The notes beneath the pieces were generated by a model, which was given only the letters and a program-made list of their open reading frames with translations, did no database searches and had not been told where the DNA came from. The position numbers and the translations under genes were made by a program. This document shows, piece by piece, positions 33,241 to 42,200 of a DNA stretch of 64,000 nt. This stretch comes from an uncultured Flavobacteriaceae bacterium. Its GTDB lineage: Bacteria; Bacteroidota; Bacteroidia; Flavobacteriales; Flavobacteriaceae. The stretch spans positions 186,001 through 250,000 of the forward strand of contig CANLVG010000008.1 of assembly GCA_947494565.1 (NCBI GenBank), read 5' to 3'. Numbering within the stretch: position 1 is the first letter of the stretch; each line of letters starts with the position of its first letter.

Positions 33241-35244
33241 TTATTTATAAGACCTTGTCTTTACTTCGATGTTTTCGTACGTCAGTTCTTCTTTATGTAA
33301 CTTGGCATCTTTTGGTTCACCGGCATACTCCCACGCGGCTACATACTTGAAATTTTCGTCATCCCTTAGTGCCTCACCCTCGGGAGTTTGATATTCTTCC
33401 CTGAAGTGCCCACCGCAAGACTCGTCTCTGTTAAGAGCATCTTTGGCGAAAAGTTCTCCTAATTCCAAGAAATCGGCAACTCTACCAGCCTTTTCAAGTT
33501 CTTGGTTCTTGGAGTCTGGGTCACCGGTCACTTTTACATTTTCCCAGAAATCGGCACGTAAGGCGGCGATATCTTCGATAGCGGATTTTAGATCTGCGGC
33601 GTTACGGGACATCCCGCACTTGTTCCACATGATTTTACCCAGTTTTTTGTGATAGTAGTCTACGGAGTGCTGTCCTTTGGCCGACATCAATTTGTGAATG
33701 CGGTCACGAACATTTTGTTCGGCAGCATCGAATTCGGGTGAATCCGTAGGAATGGCTCCTGTACGGATATCATCAGAAAGGTAGTCTCCTATCGTATAAG
33801 GCAGCACAAAATACCCATCTGCCAGTCCTTGCATTAAAGCGGAAGCCCCCAATCGGTTGGCGCCGTGGTCACTGAAATTGGCTTCTCCGGCAGCGTAGCA
33901 TCCCGGTATGGTCGTCTGAAGATTGTAATCTACCCAGAGACCTCCCATGGTATAGTGTACCGCAGGATAGATCATCATGGGTGTCTCATATGGATTCTGA
34001 TCTACGATTTTCTCATACATCTGAAACAAGTTTCCGTATTTGGCTTCGACCACTTCTTTTCCTAAGGTGCGTAGCGTATTCTTATCCGGGTCTTTGATTC
34101 CTGAGGTATATGCTTTTTCTTTTCCGTAGCGCATAATCGCCGACTCAAAATCAAGGTATACCGCTTCTCCGGTTTTGTTGACCCCGAAACCGGCATCACA
34201 GCGCTCTTTTGCAGCTCTAGAGGCCACATCCCGTGGCACCAAATTACCAAAGGCAGGATACCGTCTTTCCAGGTAATAATCACGGTCTTCTTCCTTTAAT
34301 TGTGTCGGTTTTAGTTTGCCTTCCCGTATGGCCTGTGCATCTTCCAAACGTTTGGGTACCCAGATACGCCCATCGTTTCGTAACGATTCGGACATTAAGG
34401 TCAATTTGGATTGGTGATCTCCTGAAACAGGTATGCAGGTCGGGTGTATTTGTGTAAAGCACGGATTGGCAAAGAAAGCCCCTCGCTTATGTGCTTTCCA
34501 TGCGGCCATAACATTGGCGCCCATACAGTAAGTGGATAAAAAGAAAAGGTTGCCGTATCCACCTGTGGCAAGTACTACGGCATGGGCCGAGTGTCGTTCG
34601 ATTTCGCCGGTAACCAAATTACGGGCGATGATTCCTCTAGCTTTTCCATCGACCAATACGATGTCAAGCATTTCATGCCGGGTGTACGATTTGATTTTCC
34701 CTCTTTGAATCTGCCGATTCATCGCAGCATAGGCACCTAATAATAATTGTTGTCCAGTTTGTCCTTTGGCATAAAAGGTTCGGGAGACCAAAACACCTCC
34801 GAAAGAACGGTTATCTAAAAGACCTCCGTATTCACGTGCAAAAGGAACCCCCTGCGCTACACATTGGTCAATGATGTTCGTCGAAACCTCTGCCAAGCGA
34901 TATACGTTTCCTTCTCGTGAGCGATAATCACCACCCTTTACCGTATCGTAGAAGAGTCGGTATACACTATCACCATCTCCTTGATAGTTTTTCGCTGCAT
35001 TCACACCGCCTTGTGCGGCAATAGAGTGCGCCCGTCGTGGGGAGTCTTGATAACAAAACGTTTTGACGTTATACCCTAACTCTGCCATGGTCGCGGCAGC
35101 AGAACCTCCTGCCAAACCGGTGCCCACTACGATAACATCGATGTTTCGTTTGTTTGCCGGATTAACCAAGTCAATATGATTTTTATGATTAGTCCATTTA
35201 TCGGCCAACGGCCCTGCAGGAACTTTTGAATCCAATATGCCCAT
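33241..35244 (-). CDS. sdhA: Succinate dehydrogenase/fumarate reductase flavoprotein subunit
   Basis: A 667-residue catalytic subunit. The FAD dinucleotide motif is [15 protein letters not shown] near residue 40, His73 in [11 protein letters not shown] is the covalent FAD attachment site, and active-site arginine regions ([29 protein letters not shown]) are present. Length is normal for the B-type complex II with its long C-terminal region. sdhC ends two bases before its start, so the genes are tightly coupled. Confidence 0.97.
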   Translation of the reverse strand: MGILDSKVPAGPLADKWTNHKNHIDLVNPANKRNIDVIVVGTGLAGGSAAATMAELGYNVKTFCYQDSPRRAHSIAAQGGVNAAKNYQGDGDSVYRLFYDTVKGGDYRSREGNVYRLAEVSTNIIDQCVAQGVPFAREYGGLLDNRSFGGVLVSRTFYAKGQTGQQLLLGAYAAMNRQIQRGKIKSYTRHEMLDIVLVDGKARGIIARNLVTGEIERHSAHAVVLATGGYGNLFFLSTYCMGANVMAAWKAHKRGAFFANPCFTQIHPTCIPVSGDHQSKLTLMSESLRNDGRIWVPKRLEDAQAIREGKLKPTQLKEEDRDYYLERRYPAFGNLVPRDVASRAAKERCDAGFGVNKTGEAVYLDFESAIMRYGKEKAYTSGIKDPDKNTLRTLGKEVVEAKYGNLFQMYEKIVDQNPYETPMMIYPAVHYTMGGLWVDYNLQTTIPGCYAAGEANFSDHGANRLGASALMQGLADGYFVLPYTIGDYLSDDIRTGAIPTDSPEFDAAEQNVRDRIHKLMSAKGQHSVDYYHKKLGKIMWNKCGMSRNAADLKSAIEDIAALRADFWENVKVTGDPDSKNQELEKAGRVADFLELGELFAKDALNRDESCGGHFREEYQTPEGEALRDDENFKYVAAWEYAGEPKDAKLHKEELTYENIEVKTRSYK

Positions 35245-35246
35245 AC

Positions 35247-35918
35247 TTACTGTGTTATTGGGTTAAGATGATGATATATAGCGATGAGTATAAACCCTAA
35301 AGGGATGGCGATCGCATATATCTTCGTAAATGTTTTAATGCCTTCTGAATACCTATTGTTCACTCCCATAGTTTGAAAAGAGGAGGCGAATCCGTGCAGT
35401 AGGTGCAACGCCAATAACACAAAGGAAATGATGTACAACACCGTTCTCCAGATAGGTTCGAATTTGTGAACGGTCTCTTCGTGGTAGCGTGTTGCATCCT
35501 CGGGATTGCCTTCAAGGTACTTATACGCCATTTCCGGAAACCAGAAATCGTAGAAATGCAATGCTAAAAATGCCAAGACAACGGCACCGCTGATTAACAT
35601 GTTTCTCGAAATCCAAGAAGCATTGGCGCTCCCCTTGTAACTTGCATAGCGCACACTACCTCTTGCGGCACGATTTTGTAGTTCTAAAACAAAGCCCATT
35701 ACAAAGTGAACAATAACCCCTGCGATTAAAATAGGCTGCAACAGGTATTGCACTAGCGGGTTGTATCCCATAAAATGTGACCATGAATTGAAGGTGTCCG
35801 GCGCGATTACCGAGGTAACATTTATTACAAAATGTTGTCCGAGAAAGAAAACCAAGAAAAGACCCGATAACGCCATTACGACTTTTCGAGCCAGTGAAGA
35901 TTTTATTAATGCACTCAT
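35247..35918 (-). CDS. sdhC: Succinate dehydrogenase cytochrome b subunit
   Basis: A 223-residue membrane anchor with five transmembrane helices, typical of the single-subunit diheme cytochrome b of B-type succinate:quinone reductase (starting [20 protein letters not shown], with His residues in [25 protein letters not shown] and [11 protein letters not shown]). The ATG at 35918 is chosen over 35969 because it matches the family start and has a near-ideal promoter at the right distance. First gene of the operon. Confidence 0.95.
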   Translation of the reverse strand: MSALIKSSLARKVVMALSGLFLVFFLGQHFVINVTSVIAPDTFNSWSHFMGYNPLVQYLLQPILIAGVIVHFVMGFVLELQNRAARGSVRYASYKGSANASWISRNMLISGAVVLAFLALHFYDFWFPEMAYKYLEGNPEDATRYHEETVHKFEPIWRTVLYIISFVLLALHLLHGFASSFQTMGVNNRYSEGIKTFTKIYAIAIPLGFILIAIYHHLNPITQ

Positions 35919-36372
35919 TAGTTGATGATTTAGCCTTACAAAAATACTGTAGGGATGAGTTATTAACAAACTTTCAAGGTCTTTAGTATGTTATTTGGAA
36001 GCATTTTAATCTATTCATGAATTACGTTCAATAATAAGTCTTGGAATACGGGATATCGGGAATTATAATTAAACAAAAAGCCCCAAGGATATTCATATAT
36101 ACTATAGGATTCGGGGGTGTTACAAAGTTTTGCGCTCAAATATGAAATTGAGGTGATTTCAATGGCGTCTTACTTGGGAAAGGGCTTTACGAGACGTATG
36201 TCACTAATGCGTGTGCCAACTCAAAGAAAGTTGTTCGTGCGCTTGCCTGCCTGTTCAATCAACGGGCATCGAGTTGGTGAATTTGATTTCCTTGGAATGC
36301 CTTAGGAGCTTTCTTTGTTGACTGACGGTTTTTTCAGGACTTGTTTACCTTAATGACAAGCCTACAAACATA
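35919..36372. other. Intergenic region upstream of sdhC
   Basis: This 454-base region holds the sdh promoter at 35939-35970. The remainder shows no supported gene, RNA or repeat. A 62-codon plus-strand frame at 36117-36305 has no coding character. Confidence 0.5.
35939..35970 (-). promoter_or_regulatory. sdhCAB promoter (-33 TTTG, -7 TATTTTTG)
   Basis: On the minus strand TTTG (35970-35967) is followed after exactly 20 bases by TATTTTTG (35946-35939), a perfect match to the Bacteroidota consensus. It lies 21 bases upstream of the sdhC ATG and supports that start choice. Confidence 0.7.
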
Positions 36373-37710
36373 TCAATTAAATTTCCAGACATCGTTTAGT
36401 TTGGTATTTGTAGCAACTTCACCTCCTGCGATCAGTAGCATATACTCGGAATTGGAAACCAGGGTAGGCGAAAAACGTGCGCCGTAACCGGCATCGATGG
36501 TTTCTCTTATCCAAGTTGCACCATCGCTACTATACCAGAAATCGGTGTATTTTATGTCTTCCATTGCCGTCTCCTTAAAGCCCCCGGTAAGCCAGATTTT
36601 ATCATTAAAAATGGCACAATTAAAAAAGACACGTTTAGAGAAGCTGTTGGTGCCTTGTTGGGTCTGAGTCCAATTAGAACCATCGCTAGAAGACCAGACA
36701 TCCGCAGTTTCTTCATCTGTCATGGCCAAAGCACCGCCCAACACGAACATCTTTTCATTAAATACTATTGCTTTAAAACCATACTTCGCCGAATAGGGCG
36801 CAGCGTTGGTTTCTAGCACCCAATCCACACCATTGGTCGAACTCCAGATTTCTTCGGTGCTGCCGGTGGTCACATCAAAAAAGTTCTCCAGACCGCCCAA
36901 GGCATAGAGTTTATCATTGTATGCCAAAAGTTCAACCTGGGCTCTTGGACTAAAATCGGCATTGGCTGTTTCTTCCATCCAGTCTATACCATTGGCGGAA
37001 CTCCATACATCGTTCAAAAGACTACCGTTGGTGAAGCCACCTAAAACAAAGATTCGGTCATTGAAAACGGTAACCCCAAATTGTGCTCGGCCACTGAACC
37101 CAGGATCTTCGGTTTCCAAAACCCATTCTTCCCCATCACTGCTCGACCATACGTCATTATTCAGGTCTTCGATATTGGCAGCACCGCCGATGACCCAAAA
37201 TTTATCTTTAAAGAATACACTGCCATGGCCTTCGCGAACATCAAAGGCAGTATTGGTTCTAAGCGCCTCTTCGCTGAAATTTAAAGGGCGCGTAAAAAAA
37301 CGAAAGGTATCACTTTCAATAGTACCGCCTTGGTTGTCGCGTGCAACTACTTTCCATGTAAACCGACTGTCTAGAGATAGTGGGTCAACAATGCTAAAGG
37401 TGGTCTCGGAAAGTCCTTGTGCTAGGATAACGGTAGGTTCTGGAACTGTTGATTCCAGATTTGGGATGAGAACATTTTGAGCGCCTCCTTGAATTTCCAA
37501 ATAAAGATCGTACACCACAGTATCGCCGTCGATATCGGTTGCCGCCTCCCAGGTCAAAGTAGGGGTCAATGAAACCGCTTCCGCATCATTTTCAACAGTT
37601 AGCAATGCGAATGCATTAGGCGCGGTATTTGTTCTTACCTCGGCGTCGTTATCCTTTTTACAACTCGTTAAAAGAAAGACCAACAAGAGTAGTTGAATTG
37701 TAATCCTCAT
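36373..37710 (-). CDS. Kelch-like beta-propeller lipoprotein with N-terminal Ig/Fn3-like domain
   Basis: A 445-residue lipoprotein (lipobox LLTSC) using the ATG at 37710. An N-terminal sandwich domain (about 25-135; LTPTLTWEAATDIDGDTVVY) precedes about six Kelch-like repeats with the signature DVWSSSDGxxW...RAQFGVTVFNDRIFVLGG. Such propellers are usually binding scaffolds; some family members are galactose-oxidase-like enzymes, but no copper ligands stand out here. It is the last of five minus-strand genes for exported proteins and resembles the protein from 39160, suggesting duplication within the cluster. Confidence 0.82.
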   Translation of the reverse strand: MRITIQLLLLVFLLTSCKKDNDAEVRTNTAPNAFALLTVENDAEAVSLTPTLTWEAATDIDGDTVVYDLYLEIQGGAQNVLIPNLESTVPEPTVILAQGLSETTFSIVDPLSLDSRFTWKVVARDNQGGTIESDTFRFFTRPLNFSEEALRTNTAFDVREGHGSVFFKDKFWVIGGAANIEDLNNDVWSSSDGEEWVLETEDPGFSGRAQFGVTVFNDRIFVLGGFTNGSLLNDVWSSANGIDWMEETANADFSPRAQVELLAYNDKLYALGGLENFFDVTTGSTEEIWSSTNGVDWVLETNAAPYSAKYGFKAIVFNEKMFVLGGALAMTDEETADVWSSSDGSNWTQTQQGTNSFSKRVFFNCAIFNDKIWLTGGFKETAMEDIKYTDFWYSSDGATWIRETIDAGYGARFSPTLVSNSEYMLLIAGGEVATNTKLNDVWKFN

Positions 37711-37766
37711 TTTTTCGTTTTTAGTTAGGGCCATAAGGCGAGGAGACTCAATCGTTGTGTGCATTT

Positions 37767-38477
37767 TTAATCCCATTCAAAGCGGAATACACCTGTACGT
37801 TCCTCGATTTCTTCATTTTCATTGACCGCAGACCCATAATCGCCCGTAAATTTTGGGAGATACTCGGAGTTGGACAAATACCCCCGCATATAGGTGGTTT
37901 CGCCTCCTGAGAGATTGGTGATAAAATCAACCAATATACTGCCCCCCTCGATTGTAGTCCAATTGCCCGCTGCCGAAAAGGCCGGATTGCTGTAGCGCTC
38001 CATGGCGACAGTGCCATCTTCGTTTAACCAAAGGGCGTAGTCTACTGGGATTGCCGAATAATCTATTTCTTCCACATCAGGATCGACCATTTCAAAACCA
38101 CCACTGAAAAAAGCTTTGATCAAAGAGTTGGTCAATAGAATTTCCACCGTTTCCGTAGTTTCTCCGCTTTCTGCGGTAATGGTAAAATCATAAGAGCCCA
38201 GCGGAAGGTTTTTGCCCCAGGAAATTTGACCGGTAAGGCTGTCGAAGACAATATGATCTCGTCGCAATATTTCCGTGGAAGAGGTAATGGAATAGAAACC
38301 TGCATCTCCATTCCATTGTATAATATTCGGTGCGATACCCCCCGCTGTCCTGAAGGTCGTATTGATTTCTGATTCGGGGTAAGACAATTGAATTTTACGA
38401 ACCGGCTCAGGAGCTGCTGAATCTTTACTGCAACTGATAAAGAGATATAAAAGAGCTAGGCAGAGGATATTTTTCAT
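37767..38477 (-). CDS. Hypothetical lipoprotein with Ig-like segment
   Basis: A 236-residue lipoprotein (lipobox FISC, Cys16). The first half has a strand pattern with GQISWGKNLPLGSYDFTITA, as in cadherin/He_PIG-like putative Ig modules. The second half is an unrecognised beta-rich domain with GNWTTIEGGSILVDF, like lipocalin-type output measures seen in other Bacteroidota lipoproteins. It starts seven bases after the SIMPL-like gene and is followed by the Kelch-like gene. Confidence 0.7.
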   Translation of the reverse strand: MKNILCLALLYLFISCSKDSAAPEPVRKIQLSYPESEINTTFRTAGGIAPNIIQWNGDAGFYSITSSTEILRRDHIVFDSLTGQISWGKNLPLGSYDFTITAESGETTETVEILLTNSLIKAFFSGGFEMVDPDVEEIDYSAIPVDYALWLNEDGTVAMERYSNPAFSAAGNWTTIEGGSILVDFITNLSGGETTYMRGYLSNSEYLPKFTGDYGSAVNENEEIEERTGVFRFEWD

Positions 38478-38484
38478 AACCGGT

Positions 38485-39114
38485 TTATTTTAGTACGTAG
38501 GTTACTTTCACATCATAGTAAAATTCGCCAGGGGGTCTGTTGTAATACAAAGCAACAGCATACGGTTTGTCGAGGACGCCTCCATTTTCTTCTATAGCCA
38601 AAATGGCACCTACCTGTCTTTTTGCGGTCTTGGCAAGTAGGATCGCCTGACCCAGGGCTTTGTCGAGCGCCATTTTGGTAATTTTCGCTGCTTCTTGAGG
38701 GTCGATTTCAATAGAGGAACGCATATCCAACCGATTCATAGTGGGTATTTGAAGGTTTAGAAATCGCTTCATATCTTCCACTGATTTGGTCTCATATTGG
38801 TAAATAATACCCTCCTTGTTGTAGCCCATGGTTTCAAAGCCAAAATCGCTCGGGTATTCCTTTACATCGGCCCACGACAATCCGATATCGGTTACACTTT
38901 TTTTAAAGTGTTCTACCATCTGCTCTAAGCTCAGTACATTCTTATCATAAGAAGAGAACGCAGTGCTCAAAGAAATATCGGCTTTGAATGTTGGGTCAGG
39001 GTCAATATAGATGACCCTTGCACTTACGGTTATGGTATTCGCTTGTTCTTGTGCTTTTGCATTGAAGGCCACAAGCATAACAAATATGATAAATAGTTTC
39101 ATTTGTGATTTCAT
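38485..39114 (-). CDS. SIMPL-like (DUF541) periplasmic protein
   Basis: A 209-residue exported protein with a signal peptide ending near AKAQ. The mature sequence fits the SIMPL/DUF541 pattern: an N-terminal ANTITVSARVIYIDPDPTF strand, a conserved helix AAKITKMALDKALGQAILLA, and a C-terminal VKVTYVL strand. The family forms periplasmic oligomers of unclear function, some linked to oxidative stress. An internal ATG four codons on is an alternative start. It is the third gene of the cluster, between a Kelch-like and a hypothetical lipoprotein gene. Confidence 0.7.
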   Translation of the reverse strand: MKSQMKLFIIFVMLVAFNAKAQEQANTITVSARVIYIDPDPTFKADISLSTAFSSYDKNVLSLEQMVEHFKKSVTDIGLSWADVKEYPSDFGFETMGYNKEGIIYQYETKSVEDMKRFLNLQIPTMNRLDMRSSIEIDPQEAAKITKMALDKALGQAILLAKTAKRQVGAILAIEENGGVLDKPYAVALYYNRPPGEFYYDVKVTYVLK

Positions 39115-39159
39115 GTTTTCCAGTTTTAGTACATTCAGATTTAGCAGGTTTGTGCTCTT

Positions 39160-40230
39160 CTAATTTCCAAAAGACCATACATCAGAATAATACCCACTGG
39201 TATAAATTCCGGTTTTAGTAGGGTTAGAGATGAGAGGATACCCAGCAAGGGCCCAAAAACGCTTGTTAAATACGACCGATGTGTGTTCGGCTCGGCTTCT
39301 GAAATCGTTGCTTGTCTTTACCTTTTTCCAAGTAATACCGTCTTTACTACGCCAGATATCGTTTAAGAACTTCGCGTTACCCGCGTAACCTGCAATCACC
39401 CACATATATCCATTATAAGTAACGGCGGTATGGCTCGATCTCGGGGTAAAGTCGGCGTTTGGAGTGGCTAATATCCAGCTGCTACCGTCTTCGGTATACC
39501 AAACATCGTTTTTAAAATCACCCCCCAATTCATCTTTCACATAGCCTCCAATTACCCAAAGCTTATGGTCATAGACCAGAGCAGTATGGTCGGCACGTTT
39601 ACCAAAGGGAGCGTTTTGTAAAAATGAAGTCCAATTACTGCCGTCACCACTTGCCCAAACATCGGCTTTGAAGTCTTGGTTGCCAGTCAGTGAACCCGCT
39701 CCGCCTATGACCCACATGCGTCCGTTGAAGGTGGTTAAGGTGTGTCTGCTTCTTGGTGGAAATACAGCTTCTGTTGTGGCCGCCTCCCAAGTTTGGCCAT
39801 CTTTTGAAGACCAAACATCGTTGAAGATCTCAAAATCCAATAGCGTACCGTTTCTGCCACCTGTCACCCACATTTTGCCGTCATGTGCGGTTATGGCATG
39901 ATCGGATCTTGAGGAAAACGCCGCGTTCGGATTGACCAATTTCCATTCTTGCCCATCCTTCGATTGCCACACGTCGTTAGGATTTGGTCCGATGATATCC
40001 CCGGCGATCACCCACATTTTTTCATCATGTACTACAGAGGCATGGAAAGCCCTGCCATCGAAGGGGGCTTCTTTTTCAATTAATTCGGCTTTTATCGATA
40101 GTGGTTTTGTTATAAGTCCACCCAAATTATTGGGCTCCAAAGACGCACTATCATCGGCTAGTTCTTCTTTCCCACATGCGAATATGAGCAAAAGGGCACT
40201 TAGGCGAACAAGTTTATTCGTTGTTGTCAT
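39160..40230 (-). CDS. Kelch-like beta-propeller lipoprotein
   Basis: A 356-residue lipoprotein (lipobox IFAC, Cys20). After a short linker the protein is made of six Kelch-like repeats, each with AFxxRSxHTAxxxxGxMWVIGG and NDVWxSKDGxxW. Two or more glycines and the buried Trp of each blade are conserved. Related to the protein from 36373 but lacking its Ig/Fn3-like domain. The likely role is extracellular or periplasmic binding; no substrate is inferred. Confidence 0.82.
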   Translation of the reverse strand: MTTTNKLVRLSALLLIFACGKEELADDSASLEPNNLGGLITKPLSIKAELIEKEAPFDGRAFHASVVHDEKMWVIAGDIIGPNPNDVWQSKDGQEWKLVNPNAAFSSRSDHAITAHDGKMWVTGGRNGTLLDFEIFNDVWSSKDGQTWEAATTEAVFPPRSRHTLTTFNGRMWVIGGAGSLTGNQDFKADVWASGDGSNWTSFLQNAPFGKRADHTALVYDHKLWVIGGYVKDELGGDFKNDVWYTEDGSSWILATPNADFTPRSSHTAVTYNGYMWVIAGYAGNAKFLNDIWRSKDGITWKKVKTSNDFRSRAEHTSVVFNKRFWALAGYPLISNPTKTGIYTSGYYSDVWSFGN

Positions 40231-40289
40231 TTGTATGGAATTTTAAGTTGTATACAAGAGGAAATTAAGCGGGTGTTATTTCAGGTGAT

Positions 40290-40327
40290 TTCCCCCAACT
40301 GGATATTTCACCATATTGTTGGGGGAA
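40290..40327 (-). other. Intercistronic hairpin in the exported-protein cluster
   Basis: TTCCCCCAAC (40290-40299) and GTTGGGGGAA (40318-40327) are perfect 10-base arms around an 18-base loop, in the 112-base gap between the collagen-like gene and the first Kelch-like gene. No T-tract follows on the minus strand, so it may protect mRNA ends or reduce expression of the downstream genes, not terminate fully. Confidence 0.45.
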
Positions 40328-40342
40328 GCACTAACCATATAC

Positions 40343-40972
40343 TTAGTTTTCGATTTCGAAGTGTGCGGTAATTTCTTCGTAAGTCATTTTTTGATAGTCT
40401 ATCGAAGATTTTCCACTAGTTGAAACTGCTCCTGGAATGAGTACATAGCGGTATTGCTCCAAGAAAGTACCATCACCTGCATTTTCTCCTTCTTCATTGG
40501 CCGCTACCGTAATCCGAATTTCACCGCCTTGAGCCCTGAAGTAATACGATTGCTGACGTGCGGTTCCAAAAACTATCGGTAGCTGATATACTAAATTACC
40601 ACCACCACCAATCACCACTCTACGTGCATACACCAAAATGGTTCCAAAATTCAATAGGTCACTGTCGATTTGTGGGGCGTCAATCGTAAATGAGCTAGAG
40701 GTAGTGATGATATTGTTGCTGAATTCGGTATTTACCCAATCTGAATAAATGACATTGGCTGTACCAGGTTCACCTTGCTCTCCTTGTGCACCGTCTACAC
40801 CATCCGCTCCATCTGCGCCGTCGGCCCCGGCAAGTCCCGCTGACCCTTGTTCTCCCTGTGGTCCTGCTGGTCCAACAGGACCTTGTTCTCCGTCCTTTGA
40901 ACAAGACGCCATAAATAACATTGCTGCCAATATGCAGCACATCATCGTTGTAGTTTTCTTTGTTTTCATCAT
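40343..40972 (-). CDS. Collagen-like repeat lipoprotein
   Basis: A 209-residue lipoprotein (lipobox MASC). Residues about 28-71 are a run of Gly-X-Y triplets (DGEQGPVGPAGPQGEQG, then GADGADGADGVDGAQGEQG). The rest is a globular beta-rich domain of about 135 residues with no recognised family. Bacterial collagen-like proteins form surface trimers and present a head domain. It is the first gene of the cluster, after a -7 promoter element at 41001. A second ATG one codon later is equally possible. Confidence 0.82.
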   Translation of the reverse strand: MMKTKKTTTMMCCILAAMLFMASCSKDGEQGPVGPAGPQGEQGSAGLAGADGADGADGVDGAQGEQGEPGTANVIYSDWVNTEFSNNIITTSSSFTIDAPQIDSDLLNFGTILVYARRVVIGGGGNLVYQLPIVFGTARQQSYYFRAQGGEIRITVAANEEGENAGDGTFLEQYRYVLIPGAVSTSGKSSIDYQKMTYEEITAHFEIEN

Positions 40973-41000
40973 TTTATATATTTATTTAAACAGTATGGAA

Positions 41001-41008
41001 CAAACCTA
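41001..41008 (-). promoter_or_regulatory. -7 promoter element for the collagen/Kelch cluster
   Basis: On the minus strand TAGGTTTG matches TAnnTTTG exactly, about 28 bases upstream of the collagen-like start. No -33 TTG at the usual distance, which fits activation by a regulator such as the adjacent AraC protein. Confidence 0.45.
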
Positions 41009-41055
41009 ATATGCAATCGCACTAGGGGAGTCCCGGAATTTTAAGATTGAAAAAA

Positions 41056-41940
41056 TCAGGACACTGTGCAGAGACTGTTCTTATACTGAACAGGGGTCAG
41101 GCCCGTATGCTTTTTAAAAGCGGAGTAAAAGGCCGATTTTGAGTTGAACCCGGCTTCCAAGCCGACGGAGACAACGGTATAATGCGCAAAGGCTTCTGAG
41201 CCCAAATTCCTTTTGACATCGGCGATGCGGTACTCGTTGACAAAGTCGATAAAACTTATCTGAAGTAGGCTGTTGACCATGCTCGATAAATAGCAGGACG
41301 AAATTCCCAAGGCCTCTGCAACTGTCGTAAGGCTCAAATACGGATTACGATACAATTTTTTGGACCGCATCAATTCTTCCAGTTTTTTGAAGTATTGATT
41401 TGCTCTGGCAAAAGGCTTTTTTGACTTTGTAGTATGCAATTCTTTGATGCGCTGGGCGCAGAGGGCAGCAATGATATTCAATAGGCAAAGATGTTTTTCG
41501 GTAAAAAAATCCTCTTCGGGATGCTCTGAATCGATTATTCCGAAAAGTCGATCATTGACAAGAATCGGAACGCATAGTTCTGAAAGTCGCGGGGCATCAT
41601 CAACTATATATCTAGGGTCTCTAGTAGTATTTCTAATGATTTCGGGCTTTCCAGAAGCGGCTACACTACCCACAATGCCCTCTCCAAGATCAAGCCGGAT
41701 CCGATTGTATATGAACTCATCAGAAGGATTTTTAGTGCCATAAGCAGCCCGTTGCACCAGCTCATGCTTTTCATGGTCGTAACTATAAATGACACAATCG
41801 ATTAGACCTAGCCTGTGAATGACATTTTTGGTAATGTCCCACAGCACTTCATCAATAGATTCCTTTGTGCGCAGCGAGGTTGAAAAAAAGCTGATGGCCC
41901 TTATCTCCTCAAGTGTACTTAAGGTGTTACTTTCTTGCAT
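41056..41940 (-). CDS. AraC-family regulator with N-terminal GAF domain
   Basis: A 294-residue protein with an N-terminal GAF sensor domain (about 20-165; VWDITKNVIHR-like DEVLWDITKNVI, LGEGIVGSVAASGKPEI, VPILVNDRLFGIID) and a C-terminal AraC double helix-turn-helix (about 185-290; LSLTTVAEALGISSCYLSSM, then VGLEAGFNSKSAFYSAFKKH). It lies 83 bases upstream of the collagen-like gene on the same strand, so it is the prime candidate regulator of the exported-protein cluster. The GAF ligand is unknown. Confidence 0.9.
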   Translation of the reverse strand: MQESNTLSTLEEIRAISFFSTSLRTKESIDEVLWDITKNVIHRLGLIDCVIYSYDHEKHELVQRAAYGTKNPSDEFIYNRIRLDLGEGIVGSVAASGKPEIIRNTTRDPRYIVDDAPRLSELCVPILVNDRLFGIIDSEHPEEDFFTEKHLCLLNIIAALCAQRIKELHTTKSKKPFARANQYFKKLEELMRSKKLYRNPYLSLTTVAEALGISSCYLSSMVNSLLQISFIDFVNEYRIADVKRNLGSEAFAHYTVVSVGLEAGFNSKSAFYSAFKKHTGLTPVQYKNSLCTVS

Positions 41941-42200
41941 AATTCCATAGTTTTAAATTTTCAAGACCGATCGGCGATACCGTTTCGGTTAAACATGGAT
42001 TTAAGCTAGTTTTTGATTTCAAGGGTAAGGAGAGCCCGAGGGGATCCTTAGCCCGAAATGGTCGAAGACAAATGTATTGTGGGGCGAGTGAAGGTAGCCG
42101 GACTATGGTTCCAGATACTTGGATTATAAGACAATCGAGAATTATTTTTCTTGGAGTATTGTTGTAAACAGCAACGGTAAGAAATGCTTAAAATGCTGAC

